The notes under the pieces are model-generated. The model saw nothing but the letters and a program-made list of their open reading frames with translations. It made no database searches and was not told the origin of the DNA. A stretch of DNA of 64,000 nt. Source: UBA10649 sp963755335 (lineage in GTDB: Bacteria > Actinomycetota > Actinomycetes > S36-B12). Position 1 is the stretch's first letter. Every line of letters starts with the position of its first letter. Positions 1 through 8,770 of the stretch are shown piece after piece. Location of the stretch: assembly GCA_963755335.1 (NCBI GenBank), contig CAVWJW010000003.1, positions 85,296 to 149,295 on the forward strand, given 5' to 3'. A program made the translations under genes and the position numbers.

Positions 1-123
1 GGAGACCCACTCGATCACGAAGTCGGCATCGCTGCGGATGAGCACGTCGGAGCCGGTCGAGTTGACCAGGTACTCCCAGATCTGCCGATCGTCGACACCC
101 GAGGACTGCACGTGCCCTGACAC
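1..123 (-). CDS. PAS-type sensor/signalling protein, N-terminal fragment
   Basis: Only the first 41 codons are in the window; the gene runs off the left edge. A GTG start at 123 follows a good ribosome binding site (GGGGGAGGTG, about 6 bases upstream). The peptide contains IRSDADFVIEWVS, which resembles the opening of a PAS domain (often written RSDxDGxIxWVSPSV) in diguanylate cyclases and histidine kinases. A sensor or cyclic-di-GMP enzyme is therefore inferred, but the output domain cannot be seen. Confidence 0.4.
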   Translation of the reverse strand, partial: MSGHVQSSGVDDRQIWEYLVNSTGSDVLIRSDADFVIEWVS

Positions 124-627
124 TTCGCACCTCCCCCAAGGCGGAATCCCGCGGATCCATTCTCTCCTGCACCCCAATTGTGCGCGTGTTGGTTGCGCAC
201 ACGCAAAGGTGGGGGTCCTGGATCGCTGGCGAAAGGGGGCGGACCCGCGCAGGGCGGGCCCGCCCTGTCCCCTCGTCATCCGCTCCGGCGGGCGCTTCAT
301 CCTCCGTGAGCGAGGGGGTGCTTAGGAGGGGCGGTGCCGGCTGTGACGGGGGACGGATTCAGACCGGTCGGTCGACCGGAATCCCATTTCACCGCGGGGG
401 AGGGGCATCGCTCAAGACCCCGCGGCGAACATGGACGGACACTGGACGTCTCTCGGATGGATCAGCCGGGCTCGGGAGGTGACGCGTGACCTCGTGATGA
501 CACCATCACGGCCCTGCGCATGTTCCTGACTCGCTTCGCCTCGCTTGGGTAGTTCCTGGCGATTATCGTCGTGAGCGGCCTCGACAGACTGGGTCCTGGC
601 TGAGCGGGCAATGGGGGAGGACCGCGC
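124..627. other. Intergenic stretch without a recognisable gene
   Basis: About 500 bases lie between the divergent PAS-type gene and the GT-C gene. The open frames here have no recognisable protein features and no convincing start site. The stretch presumably holds the two divergent promoters, but no clear operator or RNA structure was seen. Confidence 0.5.
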
Positions 628-2410
628 GTGCCGAGGCGCAACGGGGGATCGAGCGAGCTCGCGTGGCAGGTTCTTGCGCTTGTTCCAGGCGCCGTCGCCA
701 TGGCTGCGGCCGTCTGGCAGTCGAGTGGCGTTGTGCGCGGCGCCCGGTACTTCACGCTGTCGGACGACGCGATGGTGTCGATGACGTATGCGAGGACCTT
801 GGCAGACACCGGCGAGTGGGTCTGGTTCGCCGGAGCGGACCGGGTCCAGGGGTTCACGAATCCCTTGTGGACCCTCTGGATGACAGCCCTCCACCTGGTG
901 GGGCTCGAAGGCTCGACCGCCGCGCTGGCGGTGAGCCTCACGGGGGTTCTCGTCGTGCTGGCCATCGGTCTCGTCGTTGCCAAGATCGTTCGCTGGGCAA
1001 CCATGGGAGTCGCCGGTTCACTTGTCGCGTCGGCGGCTGCGGGCGGTACCGTCACGCTGACCTTCCCGCTCGTGTTCTGGAGCCTTCGCGGCATGGAGGT
1101 GGGGCTGCTGGCATTGTTCTTGGTGCTCGTGGCGTGGGGACTGGTCAAGGCCGTGACCGACTGGGAGAGTGGCCGCTCCGGCTCGTGCGGGACTGGCCTT
1201 GGCCTCGGTGTGCGGGGTCGCTGGTGTGGCGACACGACTGGATTTCGTGGTCGTGGTCGTTGCTGCTCTTGGCGTTGCGTGCGGGTGGCCGTCGAGATGG
1301 AGTGTCCGATCACGGTTGGTGCTTGCGGTCGGCGTGCCGCTGATCGCGGCGCTAGCGGTGATCGTCATCTCACAGCAGCAGTACTGGGGCGATTGGTTGC
1401 CGAACACCTACCGCCTGAAGATGGACGGGGTGGTCTTGCTCGACCGCCTGGAAAGGGGAGCGGTGACAGCCGGCAGGGCGCTCCCCGTGGTCGCGCTTGC
1501 GGCGACCGGCTGCTGGATTGTCGCGAGGCGCTATCCGACGGACTCAGTTGCCCGACGTATGACCGGCATCCTCACAGTCATGAGCGCGACACTGCTCCTG
1601 TACAGCGTCTGGGTCGGGGGCGACGCGTGGGAGCACTTCGGCATCCTCAACCGCTATGTAGCGGTCGCACTGCCGGCCGTCGTCGCCGTGCTCTTTGTTG
1701 GCGCTCAGCAGTTTGTCGTCATCGGACCAGAGCGAGGAAGGCGACTGAGCCCCGTTCTCGTTGTGTTCGTGCTTTCGGCTCTCGGCTTCGGCCTCGTCAC
1801 GAGCCCCATGCGCTTCGACGTCCTCGCTGCCGTTCAGTCGATCGTCCTCTTCCTACTCGTCGTACTTCTCGTCTCGATGGCCGTTCGCGACACCGCGCAT
1901 CTCGCGAATCGGAGGAAGGCGGTCGTCATTGTGAGTGCCGCACTCCTCTTCCTGGTCTCCACGAGTGTTCTCCCTTGGCGCAACTTCGTGGCAGCGCCTG
2001 AGAGCCTTGAGATACCGCTCGAACTGGACCGGATCGCGTCCGGTTTGGACATTGCCGAGGTGACGCGGATCGGCGCCACTGTCGCGGTCGTTGCCGCCGG
2101 CTCCGAGGCGTACTACGGCGATCGCGCAATGGTCGACCTGCTCGGCAAGAGTGACCGCCACATTGCCACAGGCACGCCGGTGCCTGGCGAGTTCAGTCCG
2201 GGTCATTCGAAGGCTGATCTGGCCTACAGCCTCGGGAAGCTGCGGCCGGATCTGCTGTGGTTGGAGCCGACCGCAGATTTGGAGCCGGTTATGCGGGCGA
2301 ACCCGTGGGGCTACGTGCGGAGGTGTGCTCGCGACGGTCGGGCCTTCTACGTGCAGCCCCACAGTCCCTTCGTCACTTGGTCTTCCACGCGTGGGTGCAC
2401 GGCTTTATGA
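628..2410 (+). CDS. GT-C fold membrane glycosyltransferase-like protein (AftB-like), frameshifted
   Basis: Multi-pass membrane protein of roughly 590 residues. The N-terminal loop after the first helix reads SDDAMVSMTYARTLA and continues to RVQGFTNPLWTLWM. This corresponds to the DDxxxxxRxxRNLxxGxGxVxNxGERVEGxT motif of GT-C enzymes such as the arabinofuranosyltransferase AftB, which use polyprenyl-phosphate sugars outside the membrane. A C-terminal soluble part has YYGDRAMVDLLGKSDRHIA, also typical of the family. GTG start with RBS GGGGGAGG. The reading frame changes between about 1155 and 1185: helices before and after are intact but lie in frames 1 and 2, so one surplus base is likely. Sugar and acceptor are unknown. 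Confidence 0.6.
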
Positions 2411-2579
2411 CGAAACCGTCATCTTCGCCAGCGCCCCTCGTCAGACCACGCCTGCCGTAGCAGAGTCTGGGATCAGTGCTCGCTCCTTAGAGGGCACCGC
2501 CTGTCATCAGCCAGGGCCCGATGACCGACCCACGCGAGCCGGTGATGTCGGCTTGCCTCCGACTACGGGGAGGTAACGA

Positions 2580-3389
2580 ATGATCAAGCGAAAGATCGTG
2601 TTCGGACTGAGCGCCGCTCTGGTGCTCGGCGTCCTTGCTGCGGCTCCGGTCGCGGCTGCGCCTCGCGGACCCTATGTCTGCACGGGTGGATCGATTCCAG
2701 CCGGAACGTATCGAGGACTCGTCGTGACGGGTTCCTGCATGTTCGGTGGCGATGTGACGATCAACGGCGGCCTGAGGGTCGAGCCGGGCGCCAGCCTGAA
2801 TGACCACGCGGCGTCACAAGCGACCGTGCGCGTCAACGGCGGTGTCTACGTTGGCGAAGGCGCGGTCCTGGGACTCGGCGCATACGGGCCGCCCGGAATC
2901 AAGACGGCAACCCAGGTCAACGGCGGGATCTTCGCGGACAATCCGCTCTCGCTGTATCTGAGCGGCATCACGGTGAACGGCAACGTGACCTCGCTTGGCG
3001 GGGTCGACCCGGCCTTCACCGGAGACCTGTCCGAGTTCCGCAACTTCCCCTTCAAGGACAACACGATCAACGGCAACGTCACGGTCCAGGGCTGGAAGGG
3101 CGGCTGGATCGGACTCATCAGGAACCAGGTCAGCGGAAGCGTCACGTTCGCAGAGAACAGCAGCATGCTCGTCGAGACACCTGACGGTTGCGGGTTCGAG
3201 CCGGGTGAGACACCGTGCTCGGGCTCGGCACCAGGGATCGATTCCGACTCGTCTGAGGTGCAGACCAACGTGATCCAGGGAAACCTCCGGTGCTTTGACA
3301 ACGTGCCGGCGGCCCAGGTCAACGCCCTCGATGGCGGGCAGCCCAACCAGGTGAGCGGGCAGAAGCGCGGGGAGTGCGCCGCGCTGTAG
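2580..3389 (+). CDS. Secreted repeat protein, probable beta-helix
   Basis: A 269-residue exported protein. ATG start after GGGGAGG; a standard signal peptide (KRK, hydrophobic core, cleavage near AAAPRG at residues 25-30). The mature part is built of degenerate repeats around a (V/I)NG(G/N) core spaced about 18-30 residues apart (TINGGL, RVNGGV, QVNGGI, TVNGNV, TINGNV, QVSGSV). This resembles the stacked strands of right-handed beta-helix or bactofilin-like proteins. Cysteines occur in pairs (CTGG...GSCM; CGF...PCSG; LRCF...GECA), suggesting disulfides. It follows the GT-C gene by 170 bases and ends just before a strong terminator. A surface or extracellular structural role is inferred; no enzymatic motif was found. 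Confidence 0.65.
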   Translation: MIKRKIVFGLSAALVLGVLAAAPVAAAPRGPYVCTGGSIPAGTYRGLVVTGSCMFGGDVTINGGLRVEPGASLNDHAASQATVRVNGGVYVGEGAVLGLGAYGPPGIKTATQVNGGIFADNPLSLYLSGITVNGNVTSLGGVDPAFTGDLSEFRNFPFKDNTINGNVTVQGWKGGWIGLIRNQVSGSVTFAENSSMLVETPDGCGFEPGETPCSGSAPGIDSDSSEVQTNVIQGNLRCFDNVPAAQVNALDGGQPNQVSGQKRGECAAL

Positions 3390-3420
3390 TTCGGCAGTTG
3401 TCTTGACTCGCAGCAGTTCA

Positions 3421-3459
3421 CTGGCGGGGAGGTCCGATTCGCATGGACCTCCCCGCCAG
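3421..3459 (+). terminator. Hairpin terminator after the secreted repeat protein
   Basis: A perfect 15-bp inverted repeat (CTGGCGGGGAGGTCC at 3421-3435 and its complement at 3445-3459) with a 9-base loop, 31 bases after the stop codon. No T-run follows, as is common in high-GC actinobacteria. Confidence 0.75.
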
Positions 3460-3563
3460 CGCGTGCCGAACCGCGTCAGATGCCCAGGTAGCTTGGTGAA
3501 ACGGTGCAGAACACGACCCCTCCGCAGGATCGACCTCAGGGGCGGTTCCCGGCGGCCTGCCCG

Positions 3564-3737
3564 TCACCCAGTGGGAAATCCCTTCACAACGCTGGGGGCG
3601 GTGTCATCGATCTTGTTGCAGCGTGCGCATGCGAGGAACCTCGTTTGGCCGTCGGCGCCGCCGCGGAGTCTCCAGTCATGAAGGTGGAGCATGCACCGGA
3701 ATGACTGCTTGCGTTCTCCGTCGTAACCCGCGCTCAT
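3564..3737 (-). CDS. Small zinc-ribbon-like protein, copy 1 of 3
   Basis: A 57-residue protein with the pattern RCMLHLHDWR...FLACARCNKID: one Cys before a (G/L)LH(D/K/Q)W motif and a CxxC pair about 25 residues later. This is reminiscent of short phage-type DUF1660-like zinc-binding proteins. The ATG at 3737 was chosen over the longer frame because GAGGAGG lies 5 bases upstream and the first residues (MSAGYDGERK) match those of copy 3 (MGATYDGDRK). Function unknown; probably binds zinc. Confidence 0.5.
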   Translation of the reverse strand: MSAGYDGERKQSFRCMLHLHDWRLRGGADGQTRFLACARCNKIDDTAPSVVKGFPTG

Positions 3738-3842
3738 GGGACCTCCTCGCGAATGCCAACGAAGGTACTCCGGCGTTCTGCGGCCGACAAGATTCATGAG
3801 GGTCTGGAGCGACGAGGCGGAACAACCCCAGTGGGAACAGGC

Positions 3843-4031
3843 TTACCTACTTGGGAATGGTGGAAGTCTCTTCGCGTCGACCGGCGCGCGACCGTCAACC
3901 TTGCCGCAGCGGTAGCAGAGCGCGTAGCGATCACCGTTGCCTCGGCGTACGTCATGCCACTGGTGCAGTCCGATCCGACAACGAAGGGACCTGCGCGGCG
4001 GGGGAGGTTCGGCCACGTCAACTCCTCGCAT
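3843..4031 (-). CDS. Small zinc-ribbon-like protein, copy 2 of 3
   Basis: A 62-residue paralogue of its two neighbours: RCRIGLHQWHDV...YALCYRCGKVD carries the same Cys, LHxW and CxxC spacing, here with a proline-rich N-terminus. The start at 4031 is uncertain; its RBS is weak and an upstream ATG at 4088 is possible. Same orientation as copies 1 and 3, with gaps of about 105 and 140 bases. Unknown function. Confidence 0.45.
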   Translation of the reverse strand: MRGVDVAEPPPPRRSLRCRIGLHQWHDVRRGNGDRYALCYRCGKVDGRAPVDAKRLPPFPSR

Positions 4032-4080
4032 TCTCGACGACAGTAACGCCGAGTGCAGACGATCCACAATGGGTCTATCG

Positions 4081-4173
4081 TCCGCCATCTGGATCGTTGA
4101 TCTGACGTTCCAGTGCCTGGTGATTGGTCGTGGGGAGCTGCTCGACGTCGAGGCTGAAGAGTTTCGTTTCTAG
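4081..4173 (+). pseudogene. Possible remnant of a paralogue of the small gene at 4557
   Basis: The translated tail LTFQCLVIGRGELLDVEAEE is similar to LTYLHWVSGELLDVEPE at the end of the intact small gene 400 bases downstream, and both reach a stop shortly after. The upstream half cannot be aligned. It looks like a decayed duplicate, but the match is short. Confidence 0.25.
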
Positions 4174-4336
4174 CCGGGGGCAGATGGAAACTCCGGCATG
4201 GCCTCGTCGTCGACACGGTTGCATCGAGCGCACGCCATGTAGCGGGTCGTTCCCGCAGCTTTGCGAACCTTCCACTTGTGGAGGCCGAGAACGCACAAGG
4301 GGACCACTTCCGATCACCGTCGTAGGTGGCGCCCAT
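4170..4336 (-). CDS. Small zinc-ribbon-like protein, copy 3 of 3, frameshifted
   Basis: Reading from an ATG at 4336 with an excellent RBS (GGGAGG, 4-bp spacing) gives MGATYDGDRKW. After one frame change near 4306 it continues LCVLGLHKWKV...YMACARCNRVDDEAM to a TAG at 4170. The second part matches copies 1 and 2 residue for residue in the Cys, LHKW and CxxC motifs. Either one base is missing in the sequence or this copy is a recent pseudogene; a GTG at 4307 could also start a 45-residue product. The stop lies in a CTAG shared with the end of an opposite-strand remnant. Confidence 0.4.
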
Positions 4337-4556
4337 CGGTCCTCCCGGAGATCGCTCTGATTCTCGGGAGCCTACGGTTCAACGAAGGCGAGATCCCGTC
4401 AAGGCGCGATTGGGCCAGCGTCGACGTAGTCCCAGGGTGACTCCCCGGATCGGCGAGGTGAGCAGGGTGCCTCGGTCCCGTCGCTTGATCAGCGCTGGGC
4501 CGGGACATCCCCACGTCGTCAGCGAGAAGTCAGCCCCTGCGCATACCTTCGCCACA

Positions 4557-4817
4557 GTGAAGGTCCGTCGGCTCGTGCGCGTCGAGGCCGTGATCGAGCG
4601 GCCACCCGCCCCGCCGTGGATCGGCGACCTCCCGTTCCCCGAGCGCACCGCCTTCTGGCCGGGGACGATGGTGGACTGGCGGTGGGTCGACAAGCCGCAG
4701 GGGACGTGGACGGCGTTGGTGCAGTACCGGCGCGAGGGGCTGACCTACCTGCACTGGGTCAGCGGGGAACTCCTCGACGTCGAGCCGGAGAACGACGAAA
4801 CGGCACCGATCCCGTAG
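4557..4817 (+). CDS. Small protein of unknown function
   Basis: An 86-residue protein, GTG start, rich in Trp and Pro (PPWIGDLPFPERTAFWPG, DWRWVDKPQGTW) and ending WVSGELLDVEPENDETAPIP. Composition and codon use look genuinely coding, and a partial duplicate lies upstream, but no family is recognised. It has no signal peptide or membrane segment, so it is probably cytosolic. The start could be further upstream because the frame stays open. Confidence 0.45.
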   Translation: MKVRRLVRVEAVIERPPAPPWIGDLPFPERTAFWPGTMVDWRWVDKPQGTWTALVQYRREGLTYLHWVSGELLDVEPENDETAPIP

Positions 4818-4944
4818 AACCGATGCCGCCGCTGACGAGCGCGGTGCTGCTAGCCGAGGCTTGGGAAGCTCCGGGTGCAGACCCAGCCGCCCGTGATCGG
4901 CTCGGCCCACTTCTGCCAACTGTTCCCCCAGCCAGGCACGAGGA

Positions 4945-5238
4945 CTAAGCCTCGCGCGGCGGCCTGGTCGACCCCGTGCAGACATAGCTCTCGTACTCCG
5001 CGCGCGCCTGCCGCTCGAGTTCGTCTTCCGCCGTCTGGTCACCCATCAACGCGAGCGTGAGGAACAGTCCGCGTCGGCGTAGCTCGTCCACGAGTTCGGG
5101 CCGCGGGTCCCCAGACTCAACGAGGGACTCGAGTAGCACGTCGGGCAGCGATTCGACGGGATCCTCGGGGCCGAAGCAGACGCACGGGAGCAGCCCGTTC
5201 TCGTCCCGGAACTCGTCCATGTTGTCGACCGTCATCAT
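4945..5238 (-). CDS. Hypothetical acidic protein
   Basis: A 97-residue acidic protein (MMTVDNMDEFRDENG...). Most of it is predicted helical, with a central DVLLESLVESGDPRPELVDEL segment. RBS GAGGCGG sits just before the ATG; a second ATG six codons in is an alternative. No family recognised. It stands alone between the small-gene cluster and tRNA-Arg. Confidence 0.4.
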   Translation of the reverse strand: MMTVDNMDEFRDENGLLPCVCFGPEDPVESLPDVLLESLVESGDPRPELVDELRRRGLFLTLALMGDQTAEDELERQARAEYESYVCTGSTRPPREA

Positions 5239-5357
5239 GTCCGCCTCATTTCGTCCATCATGAACTCATCGTGTGACGTCTGGCGTGGGGAGACTGCTCG
5301 AGTTGCTACACGGGTTGCTACACCGGACCCGGTTCCGGTCCAGTTCCCTCACGAAAG

Positions 5358-5430
5358 TGCGCCCGGAGGGACTCGAACCCCCAACCGACCGGGTAGAAAC
5401 CGGTTGCTCTATCCATTGAGCTACGGGCGC
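5358..5430 (-). tRNA. tRNA-Arg (anticodon UCU)
   Basis: The minus strand folds into a full cloverleaf: acceptor stem GCGCCCG/CGGGCGC, D arm GCTC...GAGC, anticodon stem ACCGG/CCGGT with loop TTTCTAC (anticodon TCT), T arm with TTCGAGT, discriminator A. It reads AGA/AGG codons, which are rare in such a GC-rich genome. CCA is not encoded. tRNA genes are common phage or island attachment sites; the small accessory genes immediately beyond its 3' side fit that picture, but no integrase is visible here. Confidence 0.95.
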
Positions 5431-5465
5431 CTGCCCGCCCATTGTTCCGTGCGCGGTAGCTGGAC

Positions 5466-5537
5466 GCCGAGACGACCCGTGTGGTCGTGAAACGGCCCTC
5501 TCGAAGCCCGTTTCGCGACCATCCGGGTCTTCTCGGC
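5466..5537. repeat. Long imperfect inverted repeat (hairpin) between tRNA-Arg and the MFS gene
   Basis: Two 30-base arms (5466-5495 and 5508-5537) match as inverted repeats at 26 of 30 positions around a 12-base loop. It lies just past the stop of the minus-strand MFS gene, so it can act as its terminator. The length and mismatches also suit an interspersed palindromic element. Confidence 0.6.
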
Positions 5538-5538
5538 G

Positions 5539-6828
5539 CTAGGTGTAGACGGGCTGCTCGATGGGGGCCGCTGCAGGGGTCTTCGGGATGGCCAGGCAGG
5601 CGAGGGCGGCCACGAGGGCCAGCGATCCGGCGAGCACCCACGCGCCGAAGTAGTCGCCGGTGGCGGACCGGATGAAGCCCGAGGCCTCGGCCGCCACCGC
5701 CGCGCCGACCATATGCGCGGCGAACACCCAGCCGAACACGACGGCGCCGCGATCGATGCCGTAGATCTGCCGGCACAGCGTCGCGGTCGGCGGGACGGTG
5801 GCCACCCAGTCGAGTCCGAACAGGATCATCACGACGATCAGGGGTGGCTGCACGTTGGGGCCGAGGATCACCGGGAGCGTGATGAGGGCGACGCCGCGCA
5901 GGCCGTAGTAGATGAGCAGCAGGTACCGCGGGTTGATGCGATCGGTCAGCCAGCCGGAGCCGATCGTGCCGATGATGTCGAAGATGCCGACGACCGCGAG
6001 CATGCTCGCGGCCACCGTGGGTCCCATGCCGTGGTCGTGCATGGCCGGCACGAAGTGGGTGCTGATGATGCCGTTGGTCGTCCAGCCGCAGACGAAGAAG
6101 GTGCCGGCCAGCAGCCAGAAGGCGGGCGTGGTCGCGGCGAAGCGCAGCGTCGCCAGCGCCGTGGAGGCCGCCCTCCAGCCGGAGTGCGTGGTGTTGCGGC
6201 CGAGCTCCTCGGGGGTGGGCTCTCCCGTAGCGCCATACGGCCGCAGGCCCACGTCCGCGGGACGGTCGCGAATGACGAGCAGCACCAGCGGGATCGTCAG
6301 CGCACACAGGACCGCGATGGCGAGGGATGCCGATCGCCACCCGTGATCCTCGATGGTGCGCGAGATGAGCGGCAGGAAGGCCAGCTGTCCGGTCGCGAAG
6401 GCCGTGCCGAGGATGCCGAGCACCAGGCCACGGCGGGCAGCGAACCACCGGTTCGCGATCAGCGCACCGAAGACCAGCGCTGTCGAGCCCGCGGCCAGAC
6501 CGACGACGACGCCCCACAGGAGCACGAGCTGCCACGACGCTGTCATGAACACGGTCAGGCCGGTGCCGATCGCCATCAGTGCCATGGCCCCGGCGGCGAT
6601 GCGGGCGATCCCGAACCGCTCCATCAGGGACGCGGCGAATGGCGCCGTGAGCCCGTAGAAGACCAGGTTGACCGACACCGCCAGGCTCGTCGCGGAACGG
6701 CTCCAGCCGAACTCGTCCTCGAACGGGACGATCATCACGCCGTACGACGAGCGGAACGCCGCAGAGGCGATCAGCACGAGGAAGGTGACACCCGCGACGT
6801 ACCACGCACGGTGGATGCGCAGCGGCAA
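5539..6828 (-). CDS. MFS transporter (OFA/MCT-like)
   Basis: A 429-residue protein with 12 predicted membrane helices. The first loop GVMIVPFEDEFGWSRS and the stretch RFGIARIAAGAM are typical of the oxalate/formate-antiporter and monocarboxylate branch of the major facilitator superfamily. The central loop (residues about 190-220) separates two six-helix halves. It starts 42 bases after the CbiX-like gene with its own RBS (GGAGG) and is probably the last gene of the sulfate-assimilation operon. Uptake or export of a small organic anion or sulfur compound is possible; the substrate cannot be read from the sequence. Confidence 0.75.
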   Translation of the reverse strand: MPLRIHRAWYVAGVTFLVLIASAAFRSSYGVMIVPFEDEFGWSRSATSLAVSVNLVFYGLTAPFAASLMERFGIARIAAGAMALMAIGTGLTVFMTASWQLVLLWGVVVGLAAGSTALVFGALIANRWFAARRGLVLGILGTAFATGQLAFLPLISRTIEDHGWRSASLAIAVLCALTIPLVLLVIRDRPADVGLRPYGATGEPTPEELGRNTTHSGWRAASTALATLRFAATTPAFWLLAGTFFVCGWTTNGIISTHFVPAMHDHGMGPTVAASMLAVVGIFDIIGTIGSGWLTDRINPRYLLLIYYGLRGVALITLPVILGPNVQPPLIVVMILFGLDWVATVPPTATLCRQIYGIDRGAVVFGWVFAAHMVGAAVAAEASGFIRSATGDYFGAWVLAGSLALVAALACLAIPKTPAAAPIEQPVYT

Positions 6829-6870
6829 CGGAACCTCCTCAGGGCGTGGTCGGTCGGACCAGCGTGAACC

Positions 6871-7545
6871 CTACGCCGCGCTCCGGATCCGGTCGACGAC
6901 CACGCTGACGGCGGCGGACGTGCAGTAGAGCGGGCCGGTGACGAAGCGGTCGCCAGCCTCCTGCGCGATGCGATCTGGCAGGACACCGGGGAACAGCACG
7001 AAGGACGCCACCGCAGCGCGGTCGCTGCCGCCGTCCTCCAGTGCCGCGAGCGCCTCCGGCACGGTCGGACTGCCGAGCGAGGCGTGCGAGACGACGACGG
7101 GGGCGGCGCGGCGGCGGGACCAGCGGTCGGCCACGCGTTCGAGCTGCGCCTGCGCGAGCGGGTCGCGCGTACCGGCGATGGCCAGGGTCACGGGGCCCTC
7201 CGGAAGGGTCGCGTCAAGCAGCTCGAGCAGCGCCCCATCGGTGCCGATGGGCATCGTCACGACGAGCTCGACGCCGGTCTGCGCGCTCGCACTCTCGACC
7301 TCGCGCGGCACGTCCACGCGAACATGGTGCGCATTGGCCAGGAACGCAGGTACGACGATGGCCGTGCCGATCCCTTCGTCGGCAAGGCCCTGCACCACAT
7401 CGCGCAGCGAGGGCCCGTGGTCGAGGAAGGCGCAGCGCACGGTCGCCTGGGAGTGGAGCACCTCGACGGCCCGGGCAAGCTCGGCGGCTGCCAGCTGCGC
7501 GCGCGGGTCCGGGCTGCCGTGGGCGAGCAGGATCACGTCATGCAT
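6871..7545 (-). CDS. Sirohydrochlorin chelatase-like protein (CbiX family)
   Basis: A 224-residue two-lobed protein. It starts MHDVILLAHGSPDPRA, the His-containing AHGS motif of CbiX/SirB class II chelatases that insert Fe2+ (siroheme) or Co2+ into sirohydrochlorin. A second half repeats the fold (PVVVSHASLGSPT, where SH replaces the usual second GHGS). The ATG at 7545 overlaps the stop of the siroheme synthase gene by 8 bases and gives the family-like start; longer frames add an Arg-rich unlikely N-terminus. Together with the upstream enzyme it would complete siroheme for the sulfite reductase in the same operon. Confidence 0.8.
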   Translation of the reverse strand: MHDVILLAHGSPDPRAQLAAAELARAVEVLHSQATVRCAFLDHGPSLRDVVQGLADEGIGTAIVVPAFLANAHHVRVDVPREVESASAQTGVELVVTMPIGTDGALLELLDATLPEGPVTLAIAGTRDPLAQAQLERVADRWSRRRAAPVVVSHASLGSPTVPEALAALEDGGSDRAAVASFVLFPGVLPDRIAQEAGDRFVTGPLYCTSAAVSVVVDRIRSAA

Positions 7546-8770
7546 GGACGGACACCGGGGTGCGCATGTCGTGCTGCGCCGCGCGAGCGGACTGCGCGAC
7601 AAGTGCCGGGACGTTCACGACATCGCCGACGACGATGATGGCCGGGTTCGTCACCGACTCCCGTTCGGCGACGGCGGCGATCGTGGCCAGCGTTGCCGTC
7701 GTCACGCGCTGGTCGGCGGCGTACGCCCGCTCGATCACGGCCACGGGCGTCTCCGCGGACCGGCCGGCGGCCATGAGCGACGTGGCCAGCTGCTCGAGCC
7801 GGCCGACGCCCATCAGCACGACGAGGGTCAGGTCGGTCGCGGCGAGCGGCGTGAGGTCGCCGAGTGCGTGTCCGCTGATGACGACGAAGCCGGCGGTGAG
7901 ACCCCGATGGGTCACCGGGATCCCGGCGGCAGCGGGCCCGGACACGGCACTGGTCAGGCCTGGCACGACTTCGACGGCGATGCCGGCCTCGGCGCACGCC
8001 AGCACCTCCTCCGAGCCGCGGCCCAGGACGAACGGGTCACCGCCCTTCAGCCGTGCGACGCGGAGCCCGCGGCCGGCCCGGTCGACGAGCACCGCATTGA
8101 TCTCGTCCTGTGTGAGCGTGTGCCGGCCGGGCGCCTTCGACGCATCGATCAGCTCGACGTCGGGATCGACCAGCTCGAGGAGCCCCGTCGGGGCGAGCCG
8201 GTCGTAGACGATGACGTCGGCGGTGAGCAGCTCGCGGCGCCCGCGCACGGTGATCAGGTCGCCGTCGCCGGGACCGCCACCGATGAGCACGACACTGCCG
8301 TGAGCCCGCGTGCGGTGCGGGCGCGAGCCGAGGGTGCCGTCCTGGATGCCGAGGGCGACCGAGTCGCGGACGACCTGCGTGCGGCGCGGGTCACCCGTGG
8401 TGACGGAGACCGTGACGCCGTCGATGGACGCGACCGCGGGAGTGCGGGCATCGCCCGGCTCGTCGGCGCGGACGGCCCACACGCGGCGTCGGGCGGCCTC
8501 GTCCGCGACCAGGGCGTTGACGGACCTCGAGTCCGTGGCCGCGTGCACCAGCCACGCCCCGATGACATCGCTCAGGTCGAACTCCCGCTGCCGCCAGGTG
8601 AGGAGGCCAGCCTCCGCCCACGTGCGGATGGCGGCGGTGGCGTCGGGTGCGACGACGACGACCTCGGCCTCGGCGGCGAGCAGTCCGCGGACGCGTCGCT
8701 CCGCGATCGGCCCGGCACCGACGACGAGGACCCGCTTGCCGGAGAGCTCGAGGTGAAGTGGGTACGTCAC
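7538..8770 (-). CDS. cysG: Siroheme synthase: precorrin-2 dehydrogenase / uroporphyrinogen-III C-methyltransferase
   Basis: A 410-residue cytosolic fusion. Residues 1-150 form the NAD-binding precorrin-2 dehydrogenase half (VLVVGAGPIAERR at 14-26, as in CysG/Met8). Residues about 160-410 are the SAM-dependent methyltransferase half (VLIGGGPGDGDLITVRG, the RLKGGDPFVLGRG motif and a final TNPAIIVVGDVV), as in CobA/CysG. It converts uroporphyrinogen III to sirohydrochlorin; the chelatase step may be supplied by the next gene. The GTG at 8770 was preferred because it overlaps the cysH stop as GTGA and yields MTYPLHLEL; a GTG five codons upstream is possible. Some annotators would call it cobA. 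Confidence 0.88.
   Translation of the reverse strand: MTYPLHLELSGKRVLVVGAGPIAERRVRGLLAAEAEVVVVAPDATAAIRTWAEAGLLTWRQREFDLSDVIGAWLVHAATDSRSVNALVADEAARRRVWAVRADEPGDARTPAVASIDGVTVSVTTGDPRRTQVVRDSVALGIQDGTLGSRPHRTRAHGSVVLIGGGPGDGDLITVRGRRELLTADVIVYDRLAPTGLLELVDPDVELIDASKAPGRHTLTQDEINAVLVDRAGRGLRVARLKGGDPFVLGRGSEEVLACAEAGIAVEVVPGLTSAVSGPAAAGIPVTHRGLTAGFVVISGHALGDLTPLAATDLTLVVLMGVGRLEQLATSLMAAGRSAETPVAVIERAYAADQRVTTATLATIAAVAERESVTNPAIIVVGDVVNVPALVAQSARAAQHDMRTPVSVHA

Noticed and set aside
5260..5490. Plus-strand frame containing GGTRTPNRPGRN
   Set aside because: This peptide is the translated complement of tRNA-Arg, a frequent false gene.
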